From Pseudomonas sp. GR 6-02 (GTDB taxonomy: Bacteria; Pseudomonadota; Gammaproteobacteria; Pseudomonadales; Pseudomonadaceae), in the NCBI RefSeq assembly GCF_001655615.1, contig NZ_CP011567.1:1683001-1747000 (forward strand): a DNA stretch of 64,000 bases, given 5' to 3'. Numbering within the stretch: position 1 is the first letter of the stretch; every line of letters begins with the position of its first letter. The notes below the pieces were generated by a model that saw only the letters and a list, made by a program, of their open reading frames with translations, was not told where the DNA came from and did no database searches. Below are positions 1 to 10,192 of this stretch, piece after piece. A program made the position numbers and the translations under genes.

Positions 1-1
1 G

Positions 2-676
2 GCCGAGGGCTGTTCGCGCCTGGCGATTGCCGCCGATCATGAGCTGATCCGCGCGGAGCTGCTGGCCTATGCCGCCGCACTGGGCGAGGGCGTGCTCAAA
101 CTCATCCTCACCCGCGGCGACAGCCTGCGCGGTTACGCCCCCGATCCCTCGGCCCAGGCCCGGCGCATTCTGCAAGGCAATCCTCCTGCTGCCTATCCGG
201 CTGTGCATGCGAAGCAGGGCGTGCGCCTGTTCCCTTGTACAACACGGCTTTCCAAGCAGCCATTGCTTGCCGGTCTCAAGCACCTGAATCGTCTGGAGCA
301 GGTTATCGCCCGTTCCGAATGGCAGGACACCGAGCATGCTGAAGGCTTGATGCTGGATCAGGTCGGGCGGGTGATCGAAGGTGTGTTCAGTAATCTGTTC
401 CTGGTGCGCGATGGCGTGCTGGTGACCGCCGATCTCAAACGTTGTGGCGTGGCAGGCGTGATGCGTGCCGAATTATTGTTTCAAGCCGAGTCATTGGGGA
501 TTCCCACACAAATCATCGACATTACCCTCGAACAGCTGCAATGGGCTGATGAGGTCTTTGTCTGCAACAGCGTTTATGGCGTTTGGCCGGTGCGCGCCTA
601 TGCCGCACTGAGCTGGCCGGTTGGGCCGCTCACCCGTAAACTCCAAACCATTGCCCGTGCGCTACTGGATGCCTGA
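2..676 (+). CDS. pabC: Aminodeoxychorismate lyase, 5' end outside the window
   Basis: This is the C-terminal part (about 224 residues) of a fold-type IV PLP enzyme that cleaves 4-amino-4-deoxychorismate to p-aminobenzoate and pyruvate in folate synthesis. The frame is open from base 2, so the start lies before the window; the family is usually about 270 residues. The motif LKHLNRLEQ carries the probable PLP lysine (codon 278-280), and a conserved EVFVCNSVYGVWPV stretch lies near the end. The stop is followed after 3 bp by mltG, the order seen in many gammaproteobacteria (pabC-mltG-tmk-holB). A branched-chain aminotransferase-like relative is possible by fold, but the neighbours favour PabC. 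Confidence 0.93.
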   Translation, partial: AEGCSRLAIAADHELIRAELLAYAAALGEGVLKLILTRGDSLRGYAPDPSAQARRILQGNPPAAYPAVHAKQGVRLFPCTTRLSKQPLLAGLKHLNRLEQVIARSEWQDTEHAEGLMLDQVGRVIEGVFSNLFLVRDGVLVTADLKRCGVAGVMRAELLFQAESLGIPTQIIDITLEQLQWADEVFVCNSVYGVWPVRAYAALSWPVGPLTRKLQTIARALLDA

Positions 677-679
677 TTC

Positions 680-1870
680 GTGAGACGTAAATTATTGCTG
701 CTGCTGGAAACCGGACTGGTTCTGGCGGGGCTATTGGCGGGCGCTTCTGCCTGGAAAATCCATTCGGCGCTGGAACAACCGCTGAACATCGCCCAGGAAC
801 AGCTGTTGGAAGTGCCCAAAGGCACTACGCCGAACCGCACTTTCATTCGACTTGAAGCCGATGGCGTCATCAAGGACGCTTTCTGGCTGCGTGTGTACTG
901 GCGCTTCAACCTGGCGGGCCAACCGCTGCACAGCGGCGAATACCGCATGGTTCCCGGCATGACAGTCGAAGGGCTGATCGACCTGTGGAAGCGCGGGGAA
1001 ATGGTTCAGTACAGCCTGACGCTGGTCGAAGGCTGGAATTTCCATCAGGTCCGCGCAGCCCTGGCCAAGGATGAAAAGCTCGAACAGACCCTCAACGGTT
1101 TGAGCGACAGCCAGGTGATGGACAAGCTCGGGCACGGCGGGATTTTCCCCGAAGGGCGCTTCTTCCCCGACACGTACCGTTTCGTGCGTGGCATGACTGA
1201 CGTCGATCTGCTCAAGAAGGCTTACGACCGCCTCGACGAAGTCCTCGCCAAGGAATGGAGCCAGCGTGCTGCCGACGTGCCTTATACCGAACCCTATCAG
1301 GCACTGATCATGGCCTCGCTGGTGGAAAAGGAAACCGGCGTGCCGCAGGAGCGCGGGCAAATCGCCGGCGTGTTCGTGCGGCGCATGGAGATGGGCATGT
1401 TGCTGCAGACCGATCCGACGGTGATCTACGGCTTGGGCGATCGCTATAACGGCAAGTTGACCCGCGCCCATCTCAAGGAGCCGACGCCGTATAACACTTA
1501 CCTGATCGCTGGCCTGCCGCCGACACCGATTGCGATGGTCGGCCGCGAGGCGATCCATGCGGCGTTGAATCCGGCGGACGGAAACAGCCTGTATTTTGTT
1601 GCGCGCGGTGATGGCAGTCACGTGTTCTCCGATGATCTGGACGCCCATAACAATGCGGTGCGGGAGTTCCAGCTCAATCGCCGGGCCGATTACCGTTCCA
1701 GCCCGGCACCGACTACCACGCCGCTGACGGAAGATGCCCAGGCGCCAACCCCGGCGGCTTCGCCTGATACGGCAGCCGAAGACGTGCCACAAGTAGCGCC
1801 GCAAAACTCTGCACAAGAGCCTGCGCCAGCACCCGAGCGGGATGCTCCGGCGCCGCAAAGCCCGCAATGA
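680..1870 (+). CDS. mltG: Endolytic murein transglycosylase MltG (YceG family)
   Basis: This is an inner-membrane lytic transglycosylase that cuts nascent glycan strands and may act as a terminator of peptidoglycan polymerisation. A single membrane segment spans about residues 4-25, followed by the periplasmic YceG domain. The catalytic-type signature SLVEKETG is present, with the glutamate at about residue 216. The start is a GTG just 3 bp after pabC. The last 60 or so residues form a Pro/Ala-rich, low-complexity tail beyond the conserved domain, which makes the protein (396 aa) longer than the E. coli homologue (340 aa). The tail is likely disordered. Confidence 0.95.
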   Translation: MRRKLLLLLETGLVLAGLLAGASAWKIHSALEQPLNIAQEQLLEVPKGTTPNRTFIRLEADGVIKDAFWLRVYWRFNLAGQPLHSGEYRMVPGMTVEGLIDLWKRGEMVQYSLTLVEGWNFHQVRAALAKDEKLEQTLNGLSDSQVMDKLGHGGIFPEGRFFPDTYRFVRGMTDVDLLKKAYDRLDEVLAKEWSQRAADVPYTEPYQALIMASLVEKETGVPQERGQIAGVFVRRMEMGMLLQTDPTVIYGLGDRYNGKLTRAHLKEPTPYNTYLIAGLPPTPIAMVGREAIHAALNPADGNSLYFVARGDGSHVFSDDLDAHNNAVREFQLNRRADYRSSPAPTTTPLTEDAQAPTPAASPDTAAEDVPQVAPQNSAQEPAPAPERDAPAPQSPQ

Positions 1871-1880
1871 CTCTGATTAA

Positions 1881-3501
<1,621 letters not shown>

Positions 3502-3533
3502 CTAGACTCTGATCATCAGAAATGGAGGTCAGC

Positions 3534-3890
3534 ATGAATGAACCCATCAGTCCGGGGCCGCGCAATGGCATTTTGTCCTTGACCATCAAGGACAGGTCCG
3601 TGCTCTATGCGGCCTACATGCCATTCATCAAGAACGGTGGCCTGTTTATCCCGACCAACAAGAGCTACAAGTTGGGCGATGAGGTCTTCATGCTGCTGCA
3701 CCTGATGGACGAACCGGAAAAGATCCCGGTCGCCGGCAGGGTCACCTGGATTACCCCCAAAGGTGCCCAGGGCAACCGCGCCGCTGGAGTCGGCGTGCAA
3801 TTCAACGAAGGCGATAACACCGCGCGCAGTCGAATCGAAACCCATTTGGCCGGAGCCCTGAAGTCCGACCGTCCCACTCATACGATGTAA
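3534..3890 (+). CDS. pilZ: Type IV pilus assembly protein PilZ
   Basis: This small cytoplasmic protein is needed for type IV pilus biogenesis in P. aeruginosa and is the founding member of the PilZ family. It lacks the RxxxR c-di-GMP-binding arginines of canonical PilZ domains, which fits the PilZ proper lineage (interaction with pilus assembly partners rather than second-messenger binding). The sequence NGILSLTIKD...KSDRPTHTM closely matches the P. aeruginosa protein as I remember it. The start was placed at 3534 because GGAGGT sits 4 bp upstream; an in-frame ATG at 3522 has no such site. This gives 118 aa, the family length. Confidence 0.93.
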   Translation: MNEPISPGPRNGILSLTIKDRSVLYAAYMPFIKNGGLFIPTNKSYKLGDEVFMLLHLMDEPEKIPVAGRVTWITPKGAQGNRAAGVGVQFNEGDNTARSRIETHLAGALKSDRPTHTM

Positions 3891-3904
3891 GTTGCAGCCC
3901 TTTT

Positions 3905-4696
3905 ATGCTTGTAGATTCCCATTGCCACCTTGATCGCCTCGACCTCACCGCCCACGACGGCTCCCTGGATGCTGCGCTCGACGCGGCTCGTCAGAGGGGA
4001 GTAGGGCACTTTCTGTGCATTGGCGTCAGCGCCGATAACGCCGCCGATGTCAAAGCCCTGGCCGAACGCTACGACGACGTCGATTGTTCAGTCGGTGTGC
4101 ATCCGCTGGACGTGCAGCCCGGTGCCGCTCCGGCGCTGGATTGGCTGTTGCGCGAACTCAATCATCCGCGGGTGGTGGCGATCGGGGAAACCGGCCTGGA
4201 TTACCACTACGAACCGGAAGCGGCAGAGTTGCAGCAGGAGTCGTTCCGCCTGCACCTGCAAGCGGCGCAACAGACCGGCAAGCCGGTAATCATTCATACC
4301 CGGGGCGCCCGGGCCGACACCCTCGAACTGCTGCGTGAGGCGGCGCTGCCTCAAGCAGGCGTTCTGCATTGCTTCACCGAAGACTGGGAGATGGCCAAGG
4401 CCGCGCTGGATATGGGTTATTACATTTCCCTGTCCGGTATTGTCACTTTTCGCAATGCCGATGCCTTGCGCGATGTGGCCAGCAAAGTGCCGGCCGACCG
4501 CTTGCTGGTGGAAACCGATTCGCCGTACCTGGCGCCGATCCCGTATCGCGGCAAACCGAACCTGCCGCAGTACGTGCGTGAGGTAGCGGAATTTCTGGCA
4601 ATGTTACGAGGCGAGCCCTACGAGCGATTTGCCGAGCAGACTACCGAGAATTTCAAGCGGTTATTTCCGTTGGCGCACGTCAGGGCATCGGCGTAA
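3905..4696 (+). CDS. TatD family metal-dependent hydrolase
   Basis: This is an amidohydrolase-superfamily protein of the TatD/YcfH type; family members act as metal-dependent 3'-5' deoxyribonucleases or have unknown substrates. Metal-ligand motifs are all present: DSHCHLD near the N-terminus, GETGLDYHYE, IHTRGA, LHCFTED and ETDSPYLAP. Its 263 residues match the family. It sits 14 bp after pilZ as the last gene of the operon, as in P. aeruginosa PA2959. The frequent pairing of this paralogue with holB suggests a nucleic-acid role, but that is inference. Confidence 0.92.
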   Translation: MLVDSHCHLDRLDLTAHDGSLDAALDAARQRGVGHFLCIGVSADNAADVKALAERYDDVDCSVGVHPLDVQPGAAPALDWLLRELNHPRVVAIGETGLDYHYEPEAAELQQESFRLHLQAAQQTGKPVIIHTRGARADTLELLREAALPQAGVLHCFTEDWEMAKAALDMGYYISLSGIVTFRNADALRDVASKVPADRLLVETDSPYLAPIPYRGKPNLPQYVREVAEFLAMLRGEPYERFAEQTTENFKRLFPLAHVRASA

Positions 4697-4746
4697 CGTT
4701 GGAAAAAGTCGCAACCTGTGGCGGGCTTTGCTCCCAAATTGCAGGC

Positions 4747-4782
4747 AAAAAAAACCCGGGTTCTGGGGGGTGAATCCGGGTT
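4747..4782 (-). terminator. Intrinsic terminator of the antisense sRNA
   Basis: On the minus strand an 11-bp stem with one G-U pair (4753-4763 with 4772-4782, core AACCCGG/CCGGGTT) closes a short C-rich loop. A run of eight T (4747-4754 complement) follows. The T tract is only on the minus-strand side, so it terminates leftward transcription; it may help insulate tatD. Confidence 0.85.
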
Positions 4783-4872
4783 AAGACCATTAGGAGTAAA
4801 ACAAAGGCACGCAATCCTTTGGTACCTTCATCGGCGCGACACTTGGGGGAGATGCCTCGCCGACAGTTGAAG
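4747..4872 (-). ncRNA. rgsA: Candidate small RNA RgsA
   Basis: The 383-bp gap between tatD and the tetR-type gene holds no convincing coding frame. Read on the minus strand, it has a strong intrinsic terminator (4747-4782) and sigma-S-like -10 candidates CGATACT (4881-4887) and CAATACT (4871-4877). These would give a transcript of roughly 115-130 nt. The sRNA RgsA of P. aeruginosa and P. fluorescens (Gac- and RpoS-linked, about 120 nt) lies at this genomic place, next to PA2958. The identity is inferred from position, size, orientation and promoter type; the 5' end is approximate. Confidence 0.72.
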
Positions 4873-5079
4873 TATTGATCAGTATCGCGCCGAGTCCAGT
4901 TTGGTTGGTCGGGTTTTTAAACAAATTTGGAATACGTGCGCTTCGGTTGAGTTCTCATCAACCGGCGAGGTCGCGTGAATTCATCAAGAAACACATATAT
5001 GGTCGGATGATCCGTGCATTTTGGCGTAAGTTAGGCATAATACGCGGCTTCGAATTTTGACCCCTACAGACCTTTTCTT

Positions 5080-5718
5080 ATGCATAAAGAACCTCGTAAG
5101 GTCCGTGAGTTTCGTCGCCGCGAGCAAGAAATTCTCGATACCGCGCTCAAGCTGTTCCTCGAACAAGGTGAAGACAGTGTCACCGTCGAGATGATTGCTG
5201 ATGCCGTAGGTATCGGCAAAGGCACGATCTACAAGCACTTCAAATCCAAGGCGGAGATCTACCTGCGCCTGATGCTCGACTACGAGCGTGATTTGAACGA
5301 GCTGTTGCATTCCGCCGATGTCGATAAGGACAAGGAAGCCCTGTCCCGGGCCTACTTCGAATTCCGCATGCGCGATCCGCAACGCTATCGGTTGTTCGAT
5401 CGCCTGGAAGAAAAGGTGGTCAAGGGCAACCAGGTACCGGAGATGGTCGAGGAACTGCACAAGATCCGCGCCTCGAACTTCGAACGCCTGACCCTGCTGA
5501 TCAAGGGCCGGATCAGCGAAGGCAAGCTCGAAGACGTGCCTCCTTACTTCCATTACTGCGCAGCCTGGGCGCTGGTGCATGGCGCCGTGGCGCTGTATCA
5601 CTCGCCGTTCTGGAGCAATGTGCTGGAAGATCAGGAAGGTTTCTTCCAGTTCCTGATGGACATCGGCGTGCGCATGGGCAACAAGCGCAAGCGCGATACC
5701 GACACTCCGAGCAGCTGA
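5080..5718 (+). CDS. TetR/AcrR family transcriptional regulator
   Basis: This is a DNA-binding repressor-type protein. The N-terminal helix-turn-helix spans about residues 15-60 (ILDTALKLFLEQG...VGIGKGTIYKHFKSK), followed by a helical ligand-binding domain with no recognisable specificity. The 212 aa are typical. It corresponds by position to P. aeruginosa PA2957. The tract before the start ends with a CTTTTCTT-like sequence rather than a clear Shine-Dalgarno site; no other start is better. The regulated genes cannot be read from the sequence. Confidence 0.9.
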   Translation: MHKEPRKVREFRRREQEILDTALKLFLEQGEDSVTVEMIADAVGIGKGTIYKHFKSKAEIYLRLMLDYERDLNELLHSADVDKDKEALSRAYFEFRMRDPQRYRLFDRLEEKVVKGNQVPEMVEELHKIRASNFERLTLLIKGRISEGKLEDVPPYFHYCAAWALVHGAVALYHSPFWSNVLEDQEGFFQFLMDIGVRMGNKRKRDTDTPSS

Positions 5719-5805
5719 GCCATCCAGTTGTCTAATTGCGCCATGAGCCATGATTTAGCTACGTGGCGCAGTACCGCAGGAATATACTCAGGCATAGGGC
5801 TTGCT

Positions 5806-5831
5806 AAAACTTGATTTGTGAGTCAAGTTTT
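5806..5831. promoter_or_regulatory. Perfect inverted repeat upstream of the moaA-like gene
   Basis: AAAACTTGA and TCAAGTTTT form a perfect 9-bp inverted repeat with an 8-nt spacer, 34 bp before the moaA-like start. It could be an operator, or a weak intrinsic terminator for the tetR gene (four T at the 3' side). Confidence 0.4.
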
Positions 5832-5864
5832 GCGCGTTCGAATCTTCTTTCGCCGGAGTGATCC

Positions 5865-6833
5865 ATGATCGTTGACCGTCAAGGCAGGCGTTTTCGCAAT
5901 TTGCGGATCAGTCTGACCTCCGCCTGCAACTACGCCTGTACCTACTGCGTGCCCAACGGCAAACGGCTGGTGGCTGCGCAGGATGAGTTGTCGGCCGAGG
6001 CGATGGCACGCGGCGTGGCTTATCTGATCGAAGCAGCCGGCATCGAGCGTCTGCGCATTACCGGTGGCGAGCCACTGGTCAGCCCCAAGCTCGAAGCCTT
6101 CATGACCGCCGTCGGGCAGATGGGGCTGGCGGACATCAGCCTGACCACCAATGGCCAGCTGTTGGCGAAGAAGCTGCCGCTGCTGGTGGATGCCGGCATT
6201 CGGCGCATCAACGTTTCCCTCGATACCCTGGACGCCGGGGCTTTCCGCAGCATTGCCCGCGGCGGCGATCTGGCGACCGTGCTCGACGGCATGGCCCAGG
6301 CCGCGGCAGCCGGCATGAAGATCAAGGTCAATATGGTGCCGCTGCGTGGGCAAAACCTCGATCAGGTGATGCCATTGCTCGATTACTGCCTGGAACGCGG
6401 CTACGAGCTGCGCTTCATCGAGTTGATGCGCATGGGTCACTTGGCCAGTGATTCCAACGCCTTCCTGCAACAGTTCGTCAGCCTTCAGCAATTGCTGAGC
6501 CTGATCGGCGAACACTACGAATATCTGCAGGCCGACGCGCCGGTCGATGCCACGGCGGTGCGCTACGAGATTCCGGGACAGGGCCACTTCGGCGTGATCG
6601 CCAACGAAAGCGTGCCGTTCTGCCGCACCTGCTCGCGTCTGCGCTTGTCGTCCACTGGCTGGCTGCATGGCTGCCTGTCGTCGAGCAATCGCCACTATGT
6701 CGGCGATCTGCTGGACAAACCCCGTCATCAGGCATTGCCGGCCTTGCAGCGACTGCTGGTGAAGGCTCTGGGGGACAAGCAGGAAGTGGCGTTCTCCGGT
6801 GGCGCGACCATCATGAAAATCATCGGCGGCTGA
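5865..6833 (+). CDS. moaA: GTP 3',8-cyclase MoaA (radical SAM), divergent paralogue
   Basis: This is the radical SAM enzyme for the first step of molybdenum cofactor synthesis. The radical-SAM cluster motif CNYACTYC lies at about residues 22-29, followed by GGEPLV. The MoaA-specific second cluster is present as CRTCSRLRLSSTGWLHGC (CxxC-x13-C). The C-terminal GG required in MoaA is present. At 322 aa it is slightly short, and it is isolated from other moa genes, so it may be the second moaA copy of the genome. The start is ATG at 5865 with an upstream CCGGAGTG site. Confidence 0.85.
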   Translation: MIVDRQGRRFRNLRISLTSACNYACTYCVPNGKRLVAAQDELSAEAMARGVAYLIEAAGIERLRITGGEPLVSPKLEAFMTAVGQMGLADISLTTNGQLLAKKLPLLVDAGIRRINVSLDTLDAGAFRSIARGGDLATVLDGMAQAAAAGMKIKVNMVPLRGQNLDQVMPLLDYCLERGYELRFIELMRMGHLASDSNAFLQQFVSLQQLLSLIGEHYEYLQADAPVDATAVRYEIPGQGHFGVIANESVPFCRTCSRLRLSSTGWLHGCLSSSNRHYVGDLLDKPRHQALPALQRLLVKALGDKQEVAFSGGATIMKIIGG

Positions 6834-6860
6834 CCGGGTCTTGCGGTGAAGGGCGCTTGC

Positions 6861-6980
6861 TGTGGCGAGGGAGCTTGCTCCCGCTGGGGCGCGAAGCGGC
6901 CCTAAAATTACCAAACGCTCCGCATTCCCTGGAACTTACGACTGCTGCGCAGCCGAACGGGAGCAAGCTCCCTCGCCACA
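6861..6980. repeat. REPIN-like inverted pair, family A
   Basis: TGTGGCGAGGGAGCTTGCTC at the left end is repeated in inverted orientation at the right end (6958-6980), with about 75 bp of degenerate sequence between. The same unit recurs at 53855-53985 as a pair and at 21871-21891 as a single copy. It lies between moaA and the lipoprotein gene. It fits the REP doublets of fluorescent pseudomonads that are mobilised by RAYT transposases; no RAYT is present here. Confidence 0.85.
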
Positions 6981-7079
6981 GGTCTGTTCAGACTGAAAAT
7001 GCACATGACCTGAGCTGGCGCGGAAGCTGCATCCCTCGGCCATTCGCCGGTTTTCCGTCACCGGCTTCTGGAGGGAAGG

Positions 7080-7685
7080 ATGCGTAGCCTGGTTTTGCTG
7101 CTGGCCGTTTTGGCACTTGGCGGCTGCATGAATGTCAGCGATATGGCCGAAGGAACTCGCTACCACATGAGCGACGTGGGGCTGCTGGACCATAGCGACA
7201 GCCGTCGCGTGAATAACATCCGCATTCAGCCGGACTCCTTCATCTACATCGCCCAGGGCGCCTTCGCGCCACCGGGCATTGCTTCTCCGCGACCTAACGT
7301 GGTGGCCGAAGAAGCCTTCAACGGCTTTATCGAATATTTCCCGATGGTCCGCCGCGCCCGCGCGCCGGAAGGCCTCGACGCCGCCATGGGAGAAGCCCGT
7401 GCCGCCGGTGCTCACTACCTGCTCTATACACGTTTTGCCAAGGCCGACGACCGCATCGGCAACGCGGACGATTTGATCGACCAGGAGCGCTCGGATCGCC
7501 TCGGGATCGACAGTGGCGTCATTCAGATCATGTTGATCGAGACCAGCACCCAGTATTTGATCGATACTGCACGTATCAAGAGTCGTGGCGGTTTACTGAC
7601 GTTCTACGATAACAGGCCAGAAGATCTTCTGGGCCCGCCGCTGGAGCAATACGCTCGTAGCCTGTTGGGGCTCAGCGATCAGTAA
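7080..7685 (+). CDS. DUF4823 family lipoprotein
   Basis: This is a predicted outer-membrane or periplasmic lipoprotein of unknown function. The N-terminus has a short hydrophobic signal and a clean lipobox LGGC with the lipidated cysteine at about residue 16. The rest (201 aa total) resembles the DUF4823 family (IRIQPDSFIYIAQG region). It is preceded by GGAGGGAAGG, an excellent ribosome binding site, which fixes the ATG at 7080. The downstream DUF1285 gene begins 16 bp after the stop, so the two are likely co-transcribed. Confidence 0.85.
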   Translation: MRSLVLLLAVLALGGCMNVSDMAEGTRYHMSDVGLLDHSDSRRVNNIRIQPDSFIYIAQGAFAPPGIASPRPNVVAEEAFNGFIEYFPMVRRARAPEGLDAAMGEARAAGAHYLLYTRFAKADDRIGNADDLIDQERSDRLGIDSGVIQIMLIETSTQYLIDTARIKSRGGLLTFYDNRPEDLLGPPLEQYARSLLGLSDQ

Positions 7686-7701
7686 TTAAAAGGAGAACGC
7701 C

Positions 7702-8262
7702 ATGAGTGGCCCGCAAAAAGCCAATGACCTGTTGGGACAAATCCCCAAAACCAAAGGTTTGCCACCGGTCCACTTGTGGAACCCCGACTTCTGCGGCGAC
7801 ATCGACATGCGCATCTCCCGCGACGGCACCTGGTATTACCTGGGCACGCCGATCGGGCGCAAGCCGATGGTCAAGCTGTTCTCCACCATCATTCGCCGCG
7901 ACGGCGATGATTACTTTCTGATTACTCCAGTCGAAAAGGTCGGCATCAAGGTCGACGACGCACCGTTCGTGGCGATAGCCGTGGAAGTCGAAGGCGAGGG
8001 TGAGGCTCAGGTCTTGCGCTTTACCACCAACGTCGATGAAACCACCGACGCCGGTGTCGAGCACCCCATGCGCGTGGTGATCGACTCGGTGACTCAGGAG
8101 CCCGCACCGTACGTGCATGTGCGCAGCAACCTTGAAGCGCTGATTCACCGCAATGTGTTCTATCAATTGGTAGAGCTGGCGGTGAGCCGTGAGATTGACG
8201 GGCAGAGCTGGCTCGGTGTCTGGAGCGGTGGCGAGTTTTTCCCGATCGGACTTGAGCCGTAA
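7702..8262 (+). CDS. DUF1285 family protein
   Basis: This is a conserved cytoplasmic protein of unknown function, 186 aa, soluble and without a signal peptide. Its start region ([19 protein letters not shown]) and the motif [13 protein letters not shown] are characteristic of the DUF1285 family found widely in Proteobacteria. AAAAGGAGAACGCC provides the ribosome binding site. It follows the DUF4823 lipoprotein gene and ends at a strong terminator. Confidence 0.88.
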   Translation: MSGPQKANDLLGQIPKTKGLPPVHLWNPDFCGDIDMRISRDGTWYYLGTPIGRKPMVKLFSTIIRRDGDDYFLITPVEKVGIKVDDAPFVAIAVEVEGEGEAQVLRFTTNVDETTDAGVEHPMRVVIDSVTQEPAPYVHVRSNLEALIHRNVFYQLVELAVSREIDGQSWLGVWSGGEFFPIGLEP

Positions 8263-8281
8263 GCGCTGAACCCGAGAAACG

Positions 8282-8313
8282 AAACGGCCCGTTATTGCAG
8301 CGGGCCGTTTTTT
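8282..8313. terminator. Intrinsic terminator between DUF1285 and lipase genes
   Basis: AAACGGCCCG and CGGGCCGTTT form a 10-bp stem with a 9-nt loop, followed by T-rich sequence on the plus strand. It ends the DUF1285 transcript, and it may also work for the convergent lipase gene. Confidence 0.85.
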
Positions 8314-8319
8314 ATGGGC

Positions 8320-9198
8320 TTACAAACCCTTGCTCTTGAGCCGGGCGGCGTGTTCAAGGTAGAGCATCACCGGGCTCACGTTCCAACTGTTGATCCCGGC
8401 CATCTGGTTGACTGCATCAAAGTGGTCCATGGGGTAATCCGAGCGGATCACTTTGCCCAAATGAGAGCTGTAGCGGCCGACCAGCCCATCATTGGCGTGC
8501 TTCTCTTTATAAAATAGCTGCGACAGCACTTTACAGTTCAAATGGGTCGGGTCGAGGAGTTGCAGGCTTTGAAAGTTCTGCACGATCCCGCTCCAGGAGT
8601 AGTAATACACGCCGTTCTCAACTTCGTTGCCTTCCCCGCCCCAAACCTTTGGCAGCCCTTGCGGGTACTTGCGATTGAAGGCGGCCAGGCCTGCGCTGGT
8701 CAGCGATTCGAACGCCGCTTGAGGGTCGATGGGGTTTTCCGGATGGCCACTGATCAACGAAATGAAGGTGCCGACTGCGCCTAACAGGGCTAATACCAAG
8801 GCTTCGGGTAATTCTCCGGGTGTCAGTGCCTTGTGCAGTTGGTCGGCAATCTCGGAGCCGTGGTTAGGGCAACTGACCGAGGTGACCGACGCAACCTTTT
8901 CCGGGTACAGGGCTGCGACGTAGCGTGCGGCCAGCGGACCTTGGCTATGGCCGATCAGATTGACCTTGGCGGCGCCCGTTTCCCGCAAAATACGGTCGAC
9001 GTGTTCGAGCAGTTTTTCACCGCGTTCCTCATTACCGTTGACGGTTGGAATATTCACGGCAAACACCTGGGCACCAGCACGTTCCAGGGCTTCCTCGATT
9101 TCGAAGAAGTACGGATAGCCGGCGATTCTGTCGAAGCCGAAAAGACCGTGAACCAACACAATGGGGTATTTCGTAGACGCATCCATGTCCATGTTCAT
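8320..9198 (-). CDS. Lipase, alpha/beta hydrolase (family I type)
   Basis: This is a predicted triacylglycerol lipase or esterase. The lipase signature [12 protein letters not shown] forms the oxyanion region, the nucleophile elbow is GHSQG, and the CPNHGSE and late DHFDAVN segments fit a Ser-Asp-His triad. There is no signal peptide, so it is probably intracellular, unlike secreted LipA. It corresponds to P. aeruginosa PA2949. The start is uncertain: TTG 9207, ATG 9198 or ATG 9192; AGG 7 nt upstream favours 9192, and 9198 is used here as the longest ATG form. The gene is monocistronic and divergent from the GntR regulator. Confidence 0.88.
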   Translation of the reverse strand: MNMDMDASTKYPIVLVHGLFGFDRIAGYPYFFEIEEALERAGAQVFAVNIPTVNGNEERGEKLLEHVDRILRETGAAKVNLIGHSQGPLAARYVAALYPEKVASVTSVSCPNHGSEIADQLHKALTPGELPEALVLALLGAVGTFISLISGHPENPIDPQAAFESLTSAGLAAFNRKYPQGLPKVWGGEGNEVENGVYYYSWSGIVQNFQSLQLLDPTHLNCKVLSQLFYKEKHANDGLVGRYSSHLGKVIRSDYPMDHFDAVNQMAGINSWNVSPVMLYLEHAARLKSKGL

Positions 9199-9341
9199 AC
9201 CTGGCAATAGCGGATTTTAGTGAAACAGCCTGATCTGTTGCGGGCTAACCGTAGTTTACAAAGTGGGTGGGTTCAAAGCGCCGGGGGAGTAATCGGACGA
9301 ACAGTCATGCCTGTGTTGGCAAGAACTCCAGAAAAATCCAA

Positions 9342-9365
9342 TTGACACCCAATCATATGATGATT
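9342..9365 (+). promoter_or_regulatory. Promoter/operator of the FadR-type regulator
   Basis: A -35-like TTGACA (9342-9347) is followed at once by AATCATATGATGATT (9351-9365). This is a perfect 5-bp inverted repeat that falls between -35 and -10, where a repressor would block RNA polymerase. A related TCATA/TATGA dyad lies upstream of araF at 12205-12217. I infer autoregulation by the GntR protein encoded just downstream. Confidence 0.5.
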
Positions 9366-9435
9366 AGCGTGGGCATCCATTGCGAACGGCTTTCGTGTCG
9401 TTTCATTTTTATTTTCACCGGGCGGTGAGGTACCC

Positions 9436-10152
9436 ATGTCCAGCAGTTTTCACGCGTCGACGGTTGATTGGCTGGGGTGCTGGATTGCCGCTGGCCAGGT
9501 GAAGCCCGGTCAGACCATCAAGGTTGAAGCCGACTTGGGCGAGCAGCTTGGGGTCAGCCGTACGGTCATCCGCGAAGCGATCAAAACCCTGGTCGCCAAA
9601 GGCATGCTCGAAGTCGGGCCGAAGGTCGGCACGCGGGTGTTGCCGGTACGGCGCTGGAACCTCTTCGATCCACAAGTCGTCGGCTGGTTGTCGCGCAGCG
9701 GTTTGCCGGAAAACTTCGTCGACGACTTGCTTGACCTGCGTCGTACCATCGAGCCGATGGCGGTGCGTTGGGCCTGCGAGCGCGCGACGGTGGAACAAGT
9801 GCAAGCCGTGCTTCAGGCCTACAACGCGCTGGAACGAGCCGTAGACAGCGGCATCGATTACAACCGCGCCGACCAGTTCTTCCACGAGTGCATCCTCGCC
9901 GCCAGCCACAATCAATTCATCGAACAAATGGTCCCGGCCCTCGGCGCGCTGCTGGCGGTGTCGTTCGAAGTGTCTGCCGCCGACCCGGACGAACTGCGCC
10001 GAACCTTGCCGATTCACAAAGACATGGCCGACGCCATCGCCGCCCGGGATGCTGCGCGGGGTGTGTGGGCCTGCATGACCCTGATCGATAACGCCGACCT
10101 GGCGATCAAACGGTTTTACCCCCAAGTCATGGCCGACAAGAAGGCAAGCTGA
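9436..10152 (+). CDS. FadR-subfamily GntR regulator of the sugar cluster
   Basis: The N-terminal winged helix (about residues 10-70, with LGEQLGVSRTVIREAIKTL) is followed by an all-helical FCD effector domain with the usual acidic/histidine metal ligands (ADQFFHECI, IHKDMADAI). Members of this subfamily sense sugar acids or lactones. It is the first gene of a run with a lactonase, an SDR and AraFGH, so it is the likely local regulator, with a sugar-acid intermediate as effector. The length of 238 aa is normal. The promoter region contains a dyad that fits autorepression. Confidence 0.88.
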   Translation: MSSSFHASTVDWLGCWIAAGQVKPGQTIKVEADLGEQLGVSRTVIREAIKTLVAKGMLEVGPKVGTRVLPVRRWNLFDPQVVGWLSRSGLPENFVDDLLDLRRTIEPMAVRWACERATVEQVQAVLQAYNALERAVDSGIDYNRADQFFHECILAASHNQFIEQMVPALGALLAVSFEVSAADPDELRRTLPIHKDMADAIAARDAARGVWACMTLIDNADLAIKRFYPQVMADKKAS

Positions 10153-10192
10153 CCAGGCTCGCTCCCACATAAAAGCATAAAAAGGAGGTTTC

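Noticed and set aside
4875..5060. 61-codon frame before the TetR gene
   Set aside because: It has no ribosome binding site or family resemblance, and it overlaps the probable rgsA promoter region.
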